This document shows, one piece after another, positions 23,828 through 31,946 of a stretch of 64,000 bases of DNA. The notes beneath the pieces were generated by a model. The model did no database searches. It was not told the origin of the DNA and saw only the letters and a program-made list of their open reading frames with translations. The position numbers and the translations under genes are program-made. How positions within the stretch are numbered: position 1 is the stretch's first letter; every line of letters starts with the position of its first letter. Origin of the DNA: Faecalicatena_A orotica (lineage in GTDB: Bacteria > Bacillota > Clostridia > Lachnospirales > Lachnospiraceae); NCBI RefSeq assembly GCF_040545875.1, contig NZ_JBEPMR010000002.1. One strand, given 5' to 3'.

Positions 23828-24514
23828 ATGAAGCGTTCAAAAATCAATCAAGTCATAAAAGATATGGAACAATTAATCAAAAAGCATGGTTTTGAGATGC
23901 CCCCGTTTGCATCATGGACAACAGAAGATTGGGGGAAGGCGGGGCATGAGTACGATGAGATAAGGGATAACAAGCTGGGATGGGACATCACAGACTTTGG
24001 CCTTGGAAAATTTGAAGAGGTAGGTTTTTCCTTATTTACAATCCGGAACGGAAACCAAAAGATGAAGGAGAAATATAAAAAGCCTTATGCAGAAAAGCTT
24101 CTGATGCTTTACGAAGGTCAGACAGCCGCAATGCATTATCATGTGAGTAAAATGGAAGACATCATAAACCGGGGCGGGAATGATGTATATATCACCGTAT
24201 ATAATGGAACTAAAGAAGAAACCATGCTGGATACAGAGGTGGAGGTATGTTCTGATGGGAAGAGGGAGATGGTTTCTGCAGGGACAAAAGTGCGGTTAAG
24301 ACCTGGTCAGAGCATTACGATCACGCCATATATGTACCATGATTTTATTGTCCCGGAAACGGGGGGACCGGTACTTCTCGGGGAAGTTTCTATGTGCAAT
24401 GATGATGACAATGATAATTACTTCTATGATAAAGCGGTAGGTCGTTTTCCGGCAGTGGAGGAGGATGAAAAGCCGTACCGGCGTTTATGCAATGAGTATC
24501 CTGATGTAGAATAG
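23828..24514 (+). CDS. D-lyxose/D-mannose ketol-isomerase family protein
   Basis: 228 residues, cupin fold. It matches bacterial D-lyxose isomerase: N-terminal FASWTTEDWG, GWDITDFGLGKFEEVGFSLF, and the metal-binding cupin motifs around YEGQTAAMHYHVSKMEDI (His-x-His..Glu) and MYHDF (His). The family interconverts D-lyxose/D-xylulose and D-mannose/D-fructose. In this operon it would turn an imported aldose into a ketose ready for phosphorylation. AAGGAGG precedes the ATG. It comes after a leaky terminator, so it may also be expressed at a different level from the transporter. Confidence 0.85.
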   Translation: MKRSKINQVIKDMEQLIKKHGFEMPPFASWTTEDWGKAGHEYDEIRDNKLGWDITDFGLGKFEEVGFSLFTIRNGNQKMKEKYKKPYAEKLLMLYEGQTAAMHYHVSKMEDIINRGGNDVYITVYNGTKEETMLDTEVEVCSDGKREMVSAGTKVRLRPGQSITITPYMYHDFIVPETGGPVLLGEVSMCNDDDNDNYFYDKAVGRFPAVEEDEKPYRRLCNEYPDVE

Positions 24515-24556
24515 AGAGGGGATATGGTATAGAGTAACATTTTGCGGAAAACTAAA

Positions 24557-24595
24557 CTGCTGTAAAATTTTAAGTTGAATTTTACAGCAGTTTCT
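24557..24595 (+). terminator. Terminator of the sugar operon
   Basis: CTGCTGTAAAATT pairs with AATTTTACAGCAG across an 8-nt loop, then TTTCTTG. Strong and placed 40 bp after the isomerase stop. Confidence 0.85.
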
Positions 24596-24748
24596 TGTGT
24601 AATAAAATTACGAACAAGAATAATAATATCAGAGTCTGATATATGGAAACTATATTTGTGCTAATTTTTTAATATTATCAATGAAAGATGGTGAGATTGA
24701 TTCTTTCTCAATCTTATAATAAGATTTCCCTATGAGCACCGTGTACAG

Positions 24749-24960
24749 GGTGGAAGCCTCCCATACTTTACTGAAGAGGGGAGGTGGTGCAGATGGATAC
24801 ATACGAGGTTTTAAGCCTTCTGCTTTTGGGCGGCTCGTTCCTGATAGCATTGCTGACCTATATAGATAGGAATAAGCGAAAATAAAAAATGCCTACCCTG
24901 TCGGCCAACAGGATAGGCGCGTCTGAAAAGACGTAAAACCTTAACTTGAGGGCTTCCACC
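24749..24960 (+). ncRNA. Structured mRNA of a type I toxin locus
   Basis: GGTGGAAGCCTC (24749-24760), before the toxin start, is complementary to GAGGGCTTCCACC (24948-24960), after its stop, with one bulge. Such 5'-3' pairing keeps type I toxin mRNAs inactive. Inside are a stem GCCTACCCTGT / ACAGGATAGGC (24891-24918) and a GAAA-capped hairpin CGTCT-GAAA-AGACG (24920-24933). An antisense RNA is expected but its promoter was not placed. Confidence 0.55.
24793..24885 (+). CDS. Putative holin-like toxin (Hol_Tox/TxpA-type)
   Basis: 30 residues: MDTYEVLSLLLLGGSFLIAL, then LTYIDRNKRK. One hydrophobic helix followed by a charged basic tail is the pattern of Hol_Tox/TxpA-like type I toxins, which insert in the membrane when their antisense RNA is lost. 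GGGAGG precedes the start, and a GTG two codons upstream is an alternative. The mRNA can fold end to end (see the surrounding structured RNA). It is too short for ordinary gene finders. Identification rests on sequence pattern and context. Confidence 0.72.
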   Translation: MDTYEVLSLLLLGGSFLIALLTYIDRNKRK

Positions 24961-25053
24961 TTGAGGGCGGATGCTCTATTTATGTGTTTAGTATATACCA
25001 GAAACGAAGATTTTGCAAGGGCGTGATATCTGGTCTCGTTATAGTGATTGAGA

Positions 25054-25094
25054 TTTTGTTACTGTCTACAGGTTGCCTGTTAACAGTAACAAAG
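25054..25094 (+). promoter_or_regulatory. Strong stem-loop upstream of the second asparagine synthase
   Basis: TTTTGTTACTGT (25054-25065) pairs with ACAGTAACAAAG (25083-25094), with an inner CTACAG / CTGTTA extension. It lies about 135 bp before the gene. It could be an operator or an mRNA leader stem; a T-tract is absent. The rest of 24961-25228 shows nothing I can name apart from an AT-rich -10-like TATGCTAAAATG near 25150. Confidence 0.5.
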
Positions 25095-25228
25095 TTTTGG
25101 AAAGCCCACCCCATATCCCACCCCATTTGTTGCCCAATATTTAATATTATGCTAAAATGGACAAGTAAATCAACTGAAGAAGTCAAACTAATTATAAGAA
25201 AATACATTTATACGAAAGGAACACACAC

Positions 25229-26767
25229 ATGATAAAAATTCAGGAATACAGTGGACATATTCGAAATTGGGAAGCGCTTTGCAGGGAGCTTAAGATTGGC
25301 TCTTCTTTATCGAGGGAAGAGCGTGAGCAGGCAATTTTAGTGAAGGCATATGAAGCATGGGGAGCTGACATGGCCAATCACATGCATGGGATGTTTGCAT
25401 TTGCCCTTTGGGATGACGAGGAGAAGAAACTTTTCTGTCTGAGGGATCAGTTTGGTACGAAGCCGTTCTATTATTATGAGACGGCGGACGGGAAGCTCTT
25501 GTATGGCACCTCTGTCCGCAAGCTTATGGAGCAGCCGGGATTTGTGAAAGAACTGAACGAAGAAATGCTGCAGTTATATCTGACGTTTACATACCCGGCG
25601 GGGGAGAATACTTTCTTCCGCGGCATGAAGAAGCTTATGCCGGGGCATTATCTGACATGGCAGAGAAGGGAACTGAGGATTCATCGATACTGGGCGCCGG
25701 AATTTCATCCGGACGAAAGTAAGTCTCTTGATGAGTGGGCGGATGAGATCCATACAACGCTTCAGGAGATTATGACGGAGGTGAAGTCTGCTGATGAGAC
25801 TGCACAGTCATTCCTGTCAGGCGGGGTGGATTCTTCTTATGTACTGGCGATGTCTGATGTAAAGATGGCGGATTCCTGCGGCTACGAGGAAGAACGGTTT
25901 GATGAATCGAAATTAGCACAGCAGACGGCAGATATTCTCGGGCGTAAGTTTTTCAGACGTGTCATTACTCCGGAAGAATATTTCGCAACAGTTCCTTATG
26001 TGATGTACAATATGGAGCAGCCGCTCGGGGATGCTTCGGCCATCGTGTTTGCCATCGGCTGTAAGGCTGCGGCCGACCATACGAAGATCTGCTATTCCGG
26101 GGAGGGCGCAGACGAGTTCTTCGGCGGATATAATATGTACCGCAATGCAGAACGCTATGGGGAAAATCTAAAAACGTTTTATGTCGGCAATACAAACATC
26201 ATGAAGGAAGACGAGAAGAAACGGATTTTGAAAAAATACGATCCGGATGTTCTTCCGATCGAACTGGCGGAACGGATTTATGAGGAAACGGAAGGGCTTG
26301 ATCCGCTTTCCAAGATGTCAGATGTAGATATCCAGATCTGGCTTGAGGGAGATATTTACCTGAATGTCGATAAGATGAGTACGGCTGCCGGGTTGGAGAT
26401 CAGGATGCCGCTTACGGACACAAGAATCTTTGATATTGCGTCAAGGATGCCTTCAAAATATAAAGTAAACGAAGAACAGAATAAGGTGGCGTTCCGCACG
26501 GCTGCGGCAAAAGTACTGCCGGAAGAAATTGCTTTCCGTAAAAAACTGGGATTCATTGTGCCAATTCGTATTTGGATGGCAGACGACAGATACAATCAGG
26601 ATGTGAGGGAGAAATTCCACAGTGAGATGGCTGAGAAGTTCTTCAATGTAGACGAGATCAATGCGATTTTCGACGACTACATTGGCGGTAATTCTGACAA
26701 CTGGAGAAAAATATGGACTATCTATACATTCCTTGTCTGGTATGAAGAATACTTTGTAAAACGCTAA
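25229..26767 (+). CDS. Asparagine synthase lacking the glutaminase nucleophile
   Basis: 512 residues, shorter than AsnB by roughly 75-100. It begins MIKIQEYSGHIRNWEAL, which aligns to the GEIYNYLEL region of normal enzymes, so the MCGI start, the Cys nucleophile and the RGPD segment are simply absent. The rest of the glutaminase fold remains (NHMHGMFAFALWDDEEKKLF, LRDQFGTKPFYYY) and the synthetase domain is complete: SGGVDSS (197-203), CYSGEGADEFFGGY and the EIRMPLTD segment. It should use free ammonia and ATP to amidate aspartate. No upstream coding for the missing part is seen. It is followed after 16 bp by an AraC-type regulator. Confidence 0.9.
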   Translation: MIKIQEYSGHIRNWEALCRELKIGSSLSREEREQAILVKAYEAWGADMANHMHGMFAFALWDDEEKKLFCLRDQFGTKPFYYYETADGKLLYGTSVRKLMEQPGFVKELNEEMLQLYLTFTYPAGENTFFRGMKKLMPGHYLTWQRRELRIHRYWAPEFHPDESKSLDEWADEIHTTLQEIMTEVKSADETAQSFLSGGVDSSYVLAMSDVKMADSCGYEEERFDESKLAQQTADILGRKFFRRVITPEEYFATVPYVMYNMEQPLGDASAIVFAIGCKAAADHTKICYSGEGADEFFGGYNMYRNAERYGENLKTFYVGNTNIMKEDEKKRILKKYDPDVLPIELAERIYEETEGLDPLSKMSDVDIQIWLEGDIYLNVDKMSTAAGLEIRMPLTDTRIFDIASRMPSKYKVNEEQNKVAFRTAAAKVLPEEIAFRKKLGFIVPIRIWMADDRYNQDVREKFHSEMAEKFFNVDEINAIFDDYIGGNSDNWRKIWTIYTFLVWYEEYFVKR

Positions 26768-26783
26768 ACAGGAGGATGCAAAG

Positions 26784-27659
26784 ATGGACTGGATGCAGGG
26801 CTTGCAGAATGCGGTCGATTTTATAGAGGACCATATTGGGGAAGAGATAGACTACGCGGAGGTTGCAGCGCAGGCTTATTCATCGAACTTTCATTTCCAG
26901 AGGGTCTTCCATATTATCTGTGGATATTCCTTAGGAGAGTATATCCGGAACCGGAGGCTGTCACTTGCGGGGACGGAATTATCCGCGGGCGGCAGTAAAG
27001 TGATTGATGTTGCACTGAGGTACGGCTATAACAATCCGGAGAGTTTCAGCAGGGCATTCACCAGATTCCACGGGATTACGCCCCAGCAGGCGAAAACCGG
27101 GAATGTGAATCTCAAATCCTTTTCCAGAGTTTCTGTAAAACTGATACTAGAAGGTGGAACGGCAATGGATTACAGAATTGAGAAGAGAGAAGCCTTCCGG
27201 GTGATTGCAAAGAAGGAAAGGTATGGAGGCGGCGAAGAGGAGATCACGCAGAAAACGATACAGGCCACATGGGCGGAGTGTATAGAGAATGGTACGATCG
27301 ACACTATATGCAGATACCTGCGTCCGGAAAATATATTCGGCGATGCCATTGTGGGAATCAGCATGGGGGAAATGAGTAGTAAAGATTTTGATTATGCGAT
27401 TGGGGCAGCATATACAGAGGGTGAAGTTGAAGAAGGCCTGACAGTAGAAGAGATACCGGCTGCAACATGGGTGATTTTTCCGTGCACCGGGGCCATGCCA
27501 GATGCATTCACGGAGCTTTGGAAGAAAATATATACAGAATTTTTCCCTGCGAGTAAATACCAGCCGGCCGGAGGCGTGTGCATTGAAGTGTATCCGAGTG
27601 CAGAAGTGGATGACCCGGACTATCATTGCGAGATCTGGATTACAGTAGAAGAAAAATAA
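26784..27659 (+). CDS. AraC-family regulator with GyrI-like effector domain
   Basis: 291 residues. N-terminal AraC HTH pair: AVDFIEDHIGEEIDYAEVAA, FHFQRVFHIICGYSLGEYIR and the second helix YGYNNPESFSRAFTRFHGITP. From about residue 130 a GyrI/SOUL-like (AraC_E_bind) domain follows (MDYRIEKREAFRVIAKKERYG..ending CEIWITVEEK), which binds small hydrophobic or cationic compounds. Such Rob/BltR-like proteins usually activate efflux or stress genes. GGAGG precedes the ATG. It is co-directional with the asparagine synthase and followed by a strong terminator. Confidence 0.9.
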   Translation: MDWMQGLQNAVDFIEDHIGEEIDYAEVAAQAYSSNFHFQRVFHIICGYSLGEYIRNRRLSLAGTELSAGGSKVIDVALRYGYNNPESFSRAFTRFHGITPQQAKTGNVNLKSFSRVSVKLILEGGTAMDYRIEKREAFRVIAKKERYGGGEEEITQKTIQATWAECIENGTIDTICRYLRPENIFGDAIVGISMGEMSSKDFDYAIGAAYTEGEVEEGLTVEEIPAATWVIFPCTGAMPDAFTELWKKIYTEFFPASKYQPAGGVCIEVYPSAEVDDPDYHCEIWITVEEK

Positions 27660-27713
27660 GGTTTTGACAAGAGAATAAAAGTTTTGTTTCCGGTATGATT
27701 TTGCCGGAATCTT

Positions 27714-27758
27714 AAAACGCACAGCAGGACTGTACTGAACGTCTGCTGTGCGTTTTTT
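27714..27758 (+). terminator. Strong terminator after the AraC gene
   Basis: AAAACGCACAGCAG pairs with CTGCTGTGCGTTTT, followed by T6. The A-tract on the left also allows reverse-direction use. The 27760-27922 stretch holds the next promoter, not confidently placed. Confidence 0.9.
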
Positions 27759-27922
27759 AGAGTTATTGAATAAAAAGTACTGGAAATTACAGCCACTTTA
27801 TAGAAATCGCCAATAAATACATGATAAATTTCTATTTGATGGATAAGCTACAAGGTAATAAACTATAGAAGTATATCTAAAAAGGCATCATTGTCATAGC
27901 GGAAAGAAAAGGAGATTTTTAT

Positions 27923-29296
27923 ATGGACCTTTTGTTAAGTATAAACTGGACGGCGCTGCTGGTGCTGGCCATTGCATTGCTTCTGTTTAAAGTATTGAAT
28001 TATATCGCTTACAAAGTAAACTGGACACTCGTGATACTGAGCAGTCTTGTGATGGGGGCTGTATTGGGTATCTTATTTTCATCAAAGGATAATGCATCGC
28101 TCATCTGGCTGGAACTGATCGGTAAGATCTATGTGAATATCATCACGGCTCTGGTTGCCCCGGTCGTCCTCGTTTCTGTGATATCCGGTTTTATTTCACT
28201 GAATAATAAAGAAAAGATGAAAAGCATCGGACTAAAATCCGTTTTCTGGCTTTTGCTTTCAGCGGCGGCCGCTATTGCCCTGAGTATGTTCTTTGGAATT
28301 GTAACAGGGATTGGTAAAAGCGGGGGCGCCGTGTTTTCCGATATTTCTTCGGTAACAGACAGCACGCTGTCTTCCTATGAGGGAATGAAAACATCGTTTG
28401 ACCAGGTTTTGCTGTCCCTGTTCCCGGCGAATGTGATCGGGGATATGGCATCAAACAATGTGACCGCCATCATCATCATTGCGATTGCCGTGGCAGTTTC
28501 TTATGTCGCTGTGGCATCTGAGGAAGGGGAGGAGAAAGTAAAAGGATTCCGGGATTTAATAGAGGCGGTCAAGAAGATTATATACCGTATTCTGGCATAT
28601 GTGATTGACCTGACTCCTTACGCAGTGCTCTGCCTTGTAGCGGGATCGGCGGGGAAATTATTCAGCGACAGGGCTGCATTGATCCAGCTGGTTCTGCTCG
28701 TTGCACTGATCTATTTTGTAAGCTTCCTGCATACCTATGGTTTTAATGCCATTCTATTGAAGTTTTATGCAAAGGTAAGTCCGGTCAGATTTTATCGGAA
28801 AATTTTTGATGCACAGGCCGTTGCCTTTACGACGCAGAGCAGTGTCGGGTCGCTTCCTGTGACAATCGAGGGGCTGACGAAGAAAGCCGGGGTAGATGAA
28901 GAAGTGGCAAACTTTACCGCGCCGCTGGGAACGACGATTGGCATGCCGGGCTGCACCTGCATCTGGCCGGTGCTTCTGGTTCTGTTTTATGTCAATGCGG
29001 CGGGACTGGACTGGGGAGTGGGAGAATATGTTATTCTGGCATTCATGACACTGGTACTGTCTCTCGGCGGGGCCGGAGTGCCGGGCATAGGAGTCGTCTC
29101 AGCGGTTGCACTGTTCAGTGCAATGAACCTCCCGGTCGCAGCCGTTGTGCTCCTGATGCCGATCAACAATATTTCAGACATGGCCCGCACACTGGTAAAT
29201 GTTACGACCGCAAATGTTGCGGCCGCAGTCGTTGCACGGGGCACAGACCTTCTCGATGACGAGATATTTCTTACAGAAAAGCAGGGGAACAAATAA
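27923..29296 (+). CDS. Dicarboxylate/amino acid:cation symporter (TcyP-like)
   Basis: 457 residues, DAACS family. About eight membrane helices plus two re-entrant loops. The serine-rich re-entrant motif TTQSSVGSLPVTIEGL and the GTTIGMPGCTCIWPV segment correspond to the HP1/TM7 region, and LGGAGVPGIGVVSAVALF to HP2. The length and an N-terminal extra helix fit L-cystine symporters (TcyP), but glutamate/aspartate or serine transport is possible. GGAGAT precedes the ATG. Single-gene transcript between a terminator upstream and the convergent R-M genes. Confidence 0.85.
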   Translation: MDLLLSINWTALLVLAIALLLFKVLNYIAYKVNWTLVILSSLVMGAVLGILFSSKDNASLIWLELIGKIYVNIITALVAPVVLVSVISGFISLNNKEKMKSIGLKSVFWLLLSAAAAIALSMFFGIVTGIGKSGGAVFSDISSVTDSTLSSYEGMKTSFDQVLLSLFPANVIGDMASNNVTAIIIIAIAVAVSYVAVASEEGEEKVKGFRDLIEAVKKIIYRILAYVIDLTPYAVLCLVAGSAGKLFSDRAALIQLVLLVALIYFVSFLHTYGFNAILLKFYAKVSPVRFYRKIFDAQAVAFTTQSSVGSLPVTIEGLTKKAGVDEEVANFTAPLGTTIGMPGCTCIWPVLLVLFYVNAAGLDWGVGEYVILAFMTLVLSLGGAGVPGIGVVSAVALFSAMNLPVAAVVLLMPINNISDMARTLVNVTTANVAAAVVARGTDLLDDEIFLTEKQGNK

Positions 29297-29302
29297 AAAT
29301 AT

Positions 29303-30172
29303 TTAGAATAACTTATTTAAAGCCCTGACCGCATCTTCCTGAGACTGAAAGGGCAGGGGGATCTTCTCACCATTTGAATATTTAATTACAATCTCATACT
29401 GGTAAAAATGTTCTGCGCCGAGTGTCTGTGTGGATATTCCCTTAGAAATATGTGCACATGCATCGGCGGCGTTGGAACATTCATTGGAACTGCCGTACAA
29501 TGTCACGACATCAATCCCGGTGACTTTACTCTGGAGGGCATCTCTTAAACCATCGCAGAACGCAGTCAGCTGGCTCTGGTTATTGTCAAGGAGGGCTTTG
29601 GCGATCACGTCAGTCTGCTCCTGAGTCAGCGCTTCGTACTGTTCCACCCGTTTCTGAAGTTCTTCTTCGGGAGTATCTTCCTCCCAGTGGGCGTCGATTC
29701 CCTGAGTGGCAAATGCCTTTTCGATTTCCGCCATTGAGAAGTATAAGATGCGGAAACCTTCCGATTTCAACTGTCTCAGCGAATTATCCGTAAAATCTCC
29801 TGCAAGCACCGCGCCAAAGAACGGTAAATAAATATTGTATCTGCTGATTAACGGTTTGATGGCCCCGGATATTTCCTGGGCCTTGTTTTTTGAATGTTTT
29901 GTATACCGTCTCCATGCCATCTCGATGAAAGCGCGGGGATGGCCCATGACAAACTCGCTGCCTTTTTCCTCAATCACGATGTCCAGTTTGTGCTTATTCT
30001 CGTTGACATCGGCCCATATGACCTCTTTTCGCCCGTTTCTGGCGGGTCTTTTATGCTTATAGTCCAGATACATTCCGTATTCTTCTGCAATCGGCCTGCA
30101 GTAATTAATGATAGTCAGTTCCAGCAGGTCGCCGATAATCTGCCCGAAACGATGTGCCGGTGATTTTGCCAT
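29303..30172 (-). CDS. Putative type II restriction endonuclease
   Basis: 289 residues: MAKSPAHRFGQIIGDLLELT at the N-terminus, then KLDIVIEEKG, and PRAFIEMAWRRYTKHSKNKA. The LD..E(xA)..W arrangement resembles a PD-(D/E)xK-like core (Asp in KLDIV, Glu in AFIEM) in which the usual Lys is replaced; I infer this from spacing only. The second half is helical. Its start overlaps nothing but lies 2 bp after the methyltransferase stop, with GTGAGGGGG as ribosome site, so the two form one transcript. This pairing is the main evidence for a restriction role. A longer frame reaches 30235. Confidence 0.7.
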   Translation of the reverse strand: MAKSPAHRFGQIIGDLLELTIINYCRPIAEEYGMYLDYKHKRPARNGRKEVIWADVNENKHKLDIVIEEKGSEFVMGHPRAFIEMAWRRYTKHSKNKAQEISGAIKPLISRYNIYLPFFGAVLAGDFTDNSLRQLKSEGFRILYFSMAEIEKAFATQGIDAHWEEDTPEEELQKRVEQYEALTQEQTDVIAKALLDNNQSQLTAFCDGLRDALQSKVTGIDVVTLYGSSNECSNAADACAHISKGISTQTLGAEHFYQYEIVIKYSNGEKIPLPFQSQEDAVRALNKLF

Positions 30173-30174
30173 TT

Positions 30175-31446
30175 TTACCCCCTCACCCACAGGCGCCCTT
30201 CTTTTAAGGGAACGCTGTGCTTTCTGTTTTTCCATTTTACATTTCGATCACGTGTCTTTTCAAACCAGTATTCTTTAAAACCTGCGGAAATAGCCAGTCT
30301 CCCCAGCCATTCATCGACCGGGACATAAATCCCGTAAGGTGCGGAATCACCGATTACAAAGCAGGTCAGGGAACCATCCTTGCAGACGCGGCGGAGGTTC
30401 TTCCAGATTTTAGCGAGATCCAGAAAATAAAGCGCGATCATGGTATGATAGTTCTTTTTGCCGCCGTGGAGCTCCTTCTCGGCGTCTAACTGCCTGCAGA
30501 CGTCCAGTATTTCCTCATAGATCGGTTTAAGCAGCGGTGACTTCAAAAATTCATAAGTATCTTTGCGCTCGCGGGAAACCATCTGTGAACAGGAGCGGAC
30601 GAGATTTGGCCGTATCTTCTTCTGCAAATCCCCCCAGCCCTTGATTTCCCCGAGTACGGACAGCTCCAGACGGGTCGCGTCGGCATAATCATAATTATTC
30701 GCATACGGGGGAGAAGTGATAATCAGATCTACGCTGTCAGCAGGGACGTCAGAATCCTCCCTTGCATCCTGAAATAACAGATTTGCTTTGGATTCATGGG
30801 AATGGGCCTGCATATACTGCATGTCCCCGCACATGATGTCTGTCTGTTTCTGAAAGGCTTCATATGCATCCGCGACCCTTGCCTTTGTTTTATTGGGTAG
30901 CACATACTGCCATGTGGCGGTTCCGGCATGAGAAGCGCTGCGCAGGATTGAAATAAAATTCATCCATGCCAGAAGATATTCATCTGTATCATCCTTATTG
31001 ATTTCCAGTGCTTTTCTCAAATAATTTATTTTTTTCAGATTATCGATATCATAGCTCTTATAAACGATATCAGGATAAGTATACATCTTGGTCTTTAAAT
31101 GCTTCGCACAATCCAGTATCTTATCGGCCTCGCGGATGAACAGATCCGTGTCGGCAGGCCATGATAGCTTGGCTTTTGCTACTTTATAAACAAACGGGTG
31201 TCCTTCATATCCAATGGAAGAGATCCCCATTTTATCACATACTAATAGTGTTGTTCCGGAACCGGCAAACGGGTCCATAACGGTGACGGCATCTTTCGAA
31301 AGCTGGCTGGAGGCCAGATATTCATGAATCATACTTTCAACCCACTCTGCTGAGAAACCGGCTGAATAGCGGTACCACCTGTGGAGCGGAAGGGACATAT
31401 TATCGATGAAAGTTGAAGTGCTGTCTTTTTGAATGCTGTTAGCCAT
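30175..31446 (-). CDS. DNA methyltransferase (amino-type, TSPPY motif)
   Basis: 423 residues. SAM-binding motif I is DPFAGSGTTLL (about 58-68), and the catalytic motif TSPPYANNYDY comes later (about 242-252), the order I then IV. TSPPY favours N4-cytosine methylation, though N6-adenine is not excluded. The N-terminal SLPLHRWYRYSAGFSAEWV is typical of a group of stand-alone methyltransferases that modify the target of a partner nuclease. AAAGGAAAC precedes the ATG. It is expressed before the nuclease gene, which would protect the host. The recognition sequence is unknown. Confidence 0.88.
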   Translation of the reverse strand: MANSIQKDSTSTFIDNMSLPLHRWYRYSAGFSAEWVESMIHEYLASSQLSKDAVTVMDPFAGSGTTLLVCDKMGISSIGYEGHPFVYKVAKAKLSWPADTDLFIREADKILDCAKHLKTKMYTYPDIVYKSYDIDNLKKINYLRKALEINKDDTDEYLLAWMNFISILRSASHAGTATWQYVLPNKTKARVADAYEAFQKQTDIMCGDMQYMQAHSHESKANLLFQDAREDSDVPADSVDLIITSPPYANNYDYADATRLELSVLGEIKGWGDLQKKIRPNLVRSCSQMVSRERKDTYEFLKSPLLKPIYEEILDVCRQLDAEKELHGGKKNYHTMIALYFLDLAKIWKNLRRVCKDGSLTCFVIGDSAPYGIYVPVDEWLGRLAISAGFKEYWFEKTRDRNVKWKNRKHSVPLKEGRLWVRG

Positions 31447-31626
31447 CGTTGTTTCCTTTCATTTTTGGTCTGAAATTACAGTATAACACAAAATTTAATC
31501 CCGAAGGGTTCCTGATAGAATTTCCAGCATTTTTTTAATCTTTTCATGGAGGACGCCTACTTTATGTTATCGACCTATATTGTAACAAATAATCGCAAAA
31601 AAGTACAGAATTTGCTTTTTTCAAGC

Positions 31627-31655
31627 TTGACAAAAATTTTGTGATCATGTATATT
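31627..31655 (+). promoter_or_regulatory. Promoter of the thiamine operon
   Basis: TTGACA (31627-31632), 17-bp spacer, TATATT (31650-31655), about 15 bp before the TPP riboswitch. Confidence 0.7.
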
Positions 31656-31671
31656 TATACACATAAATTGA

Positions 31672-31755
31672 ACAGGGGAGCTTATAGATAGGCTGAGAGG
31701 AAGTTGTGAACTTCGACCCATATACCTGATTTGGATAATGCCAACGTAGGAACGG
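31672..31755 (+). ncRNA. TPP riboswitch (THI element)
   Basis: Conserved pieces in order: ACAGGGGAGC, GGCTGAGAGG, GACCCATATACCTGAT, TTGGATAATGCCAACGTAGG. This is a canonical thiamine pyrophosphate aptamer with a short P3. It precedes a terminator and the thi operon, so TPP should switch transcription off. Confidence 0.95.
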
Positions 31756-31770
31756 AAGTAAGTAATATTA

Positions 31771-31803
31771 CGGGAAGTGCCTGAGGCATTTCCCGTTTTT
31801 GCG
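31771..31803 (+). terminator. Riboswitch expression-platform terminator
   Basis: CGGGAAGTGCC-TGA-GGCATTTCCCG followed by TTTTTGCGTTTTT, 16 nt after the aptamer. It probably forms when TPP is bound. Confidence 0.85.
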
Positions 31804-31847
31804 TTTTTGGCTTTAAATTACATAAGCAGTACCGACGAGAGTGAATG

Positions 31848-31905
31848 AGAGTTCATGAAGGGGTGCACCACCGCGGGTGTATTTCTTTTGTGAACTCTTT
31901 TTCCA
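31848..31905 (+). terminator. Second leader hairpin before thiS
   Basis: AGAGTTCA (31848-31855) pairs with TGAACTCT (31890-31898 region), followed by TTTTTCC. The loop contains GGGGTGCACCACCGCGGGTG, which can fold on itself. A second conditional terminator in the same leader is possible. Confidence 0.5.
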
Positions 31906-31946
31906 TTATAAAAGAAATATGAAAATGATCGAGAGGAGGAAATGAT

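Noticed and set aside
31840..31905. Possible T-box antiterminator (GGGGTGCACCACCGCGG) before thiS
   Set aside because: The sequence resembles the T-box motif but lacks a proper TGGN bulge and no Stem I with specifier loop is visible in the short upstream space. Kept only as a hairpin.
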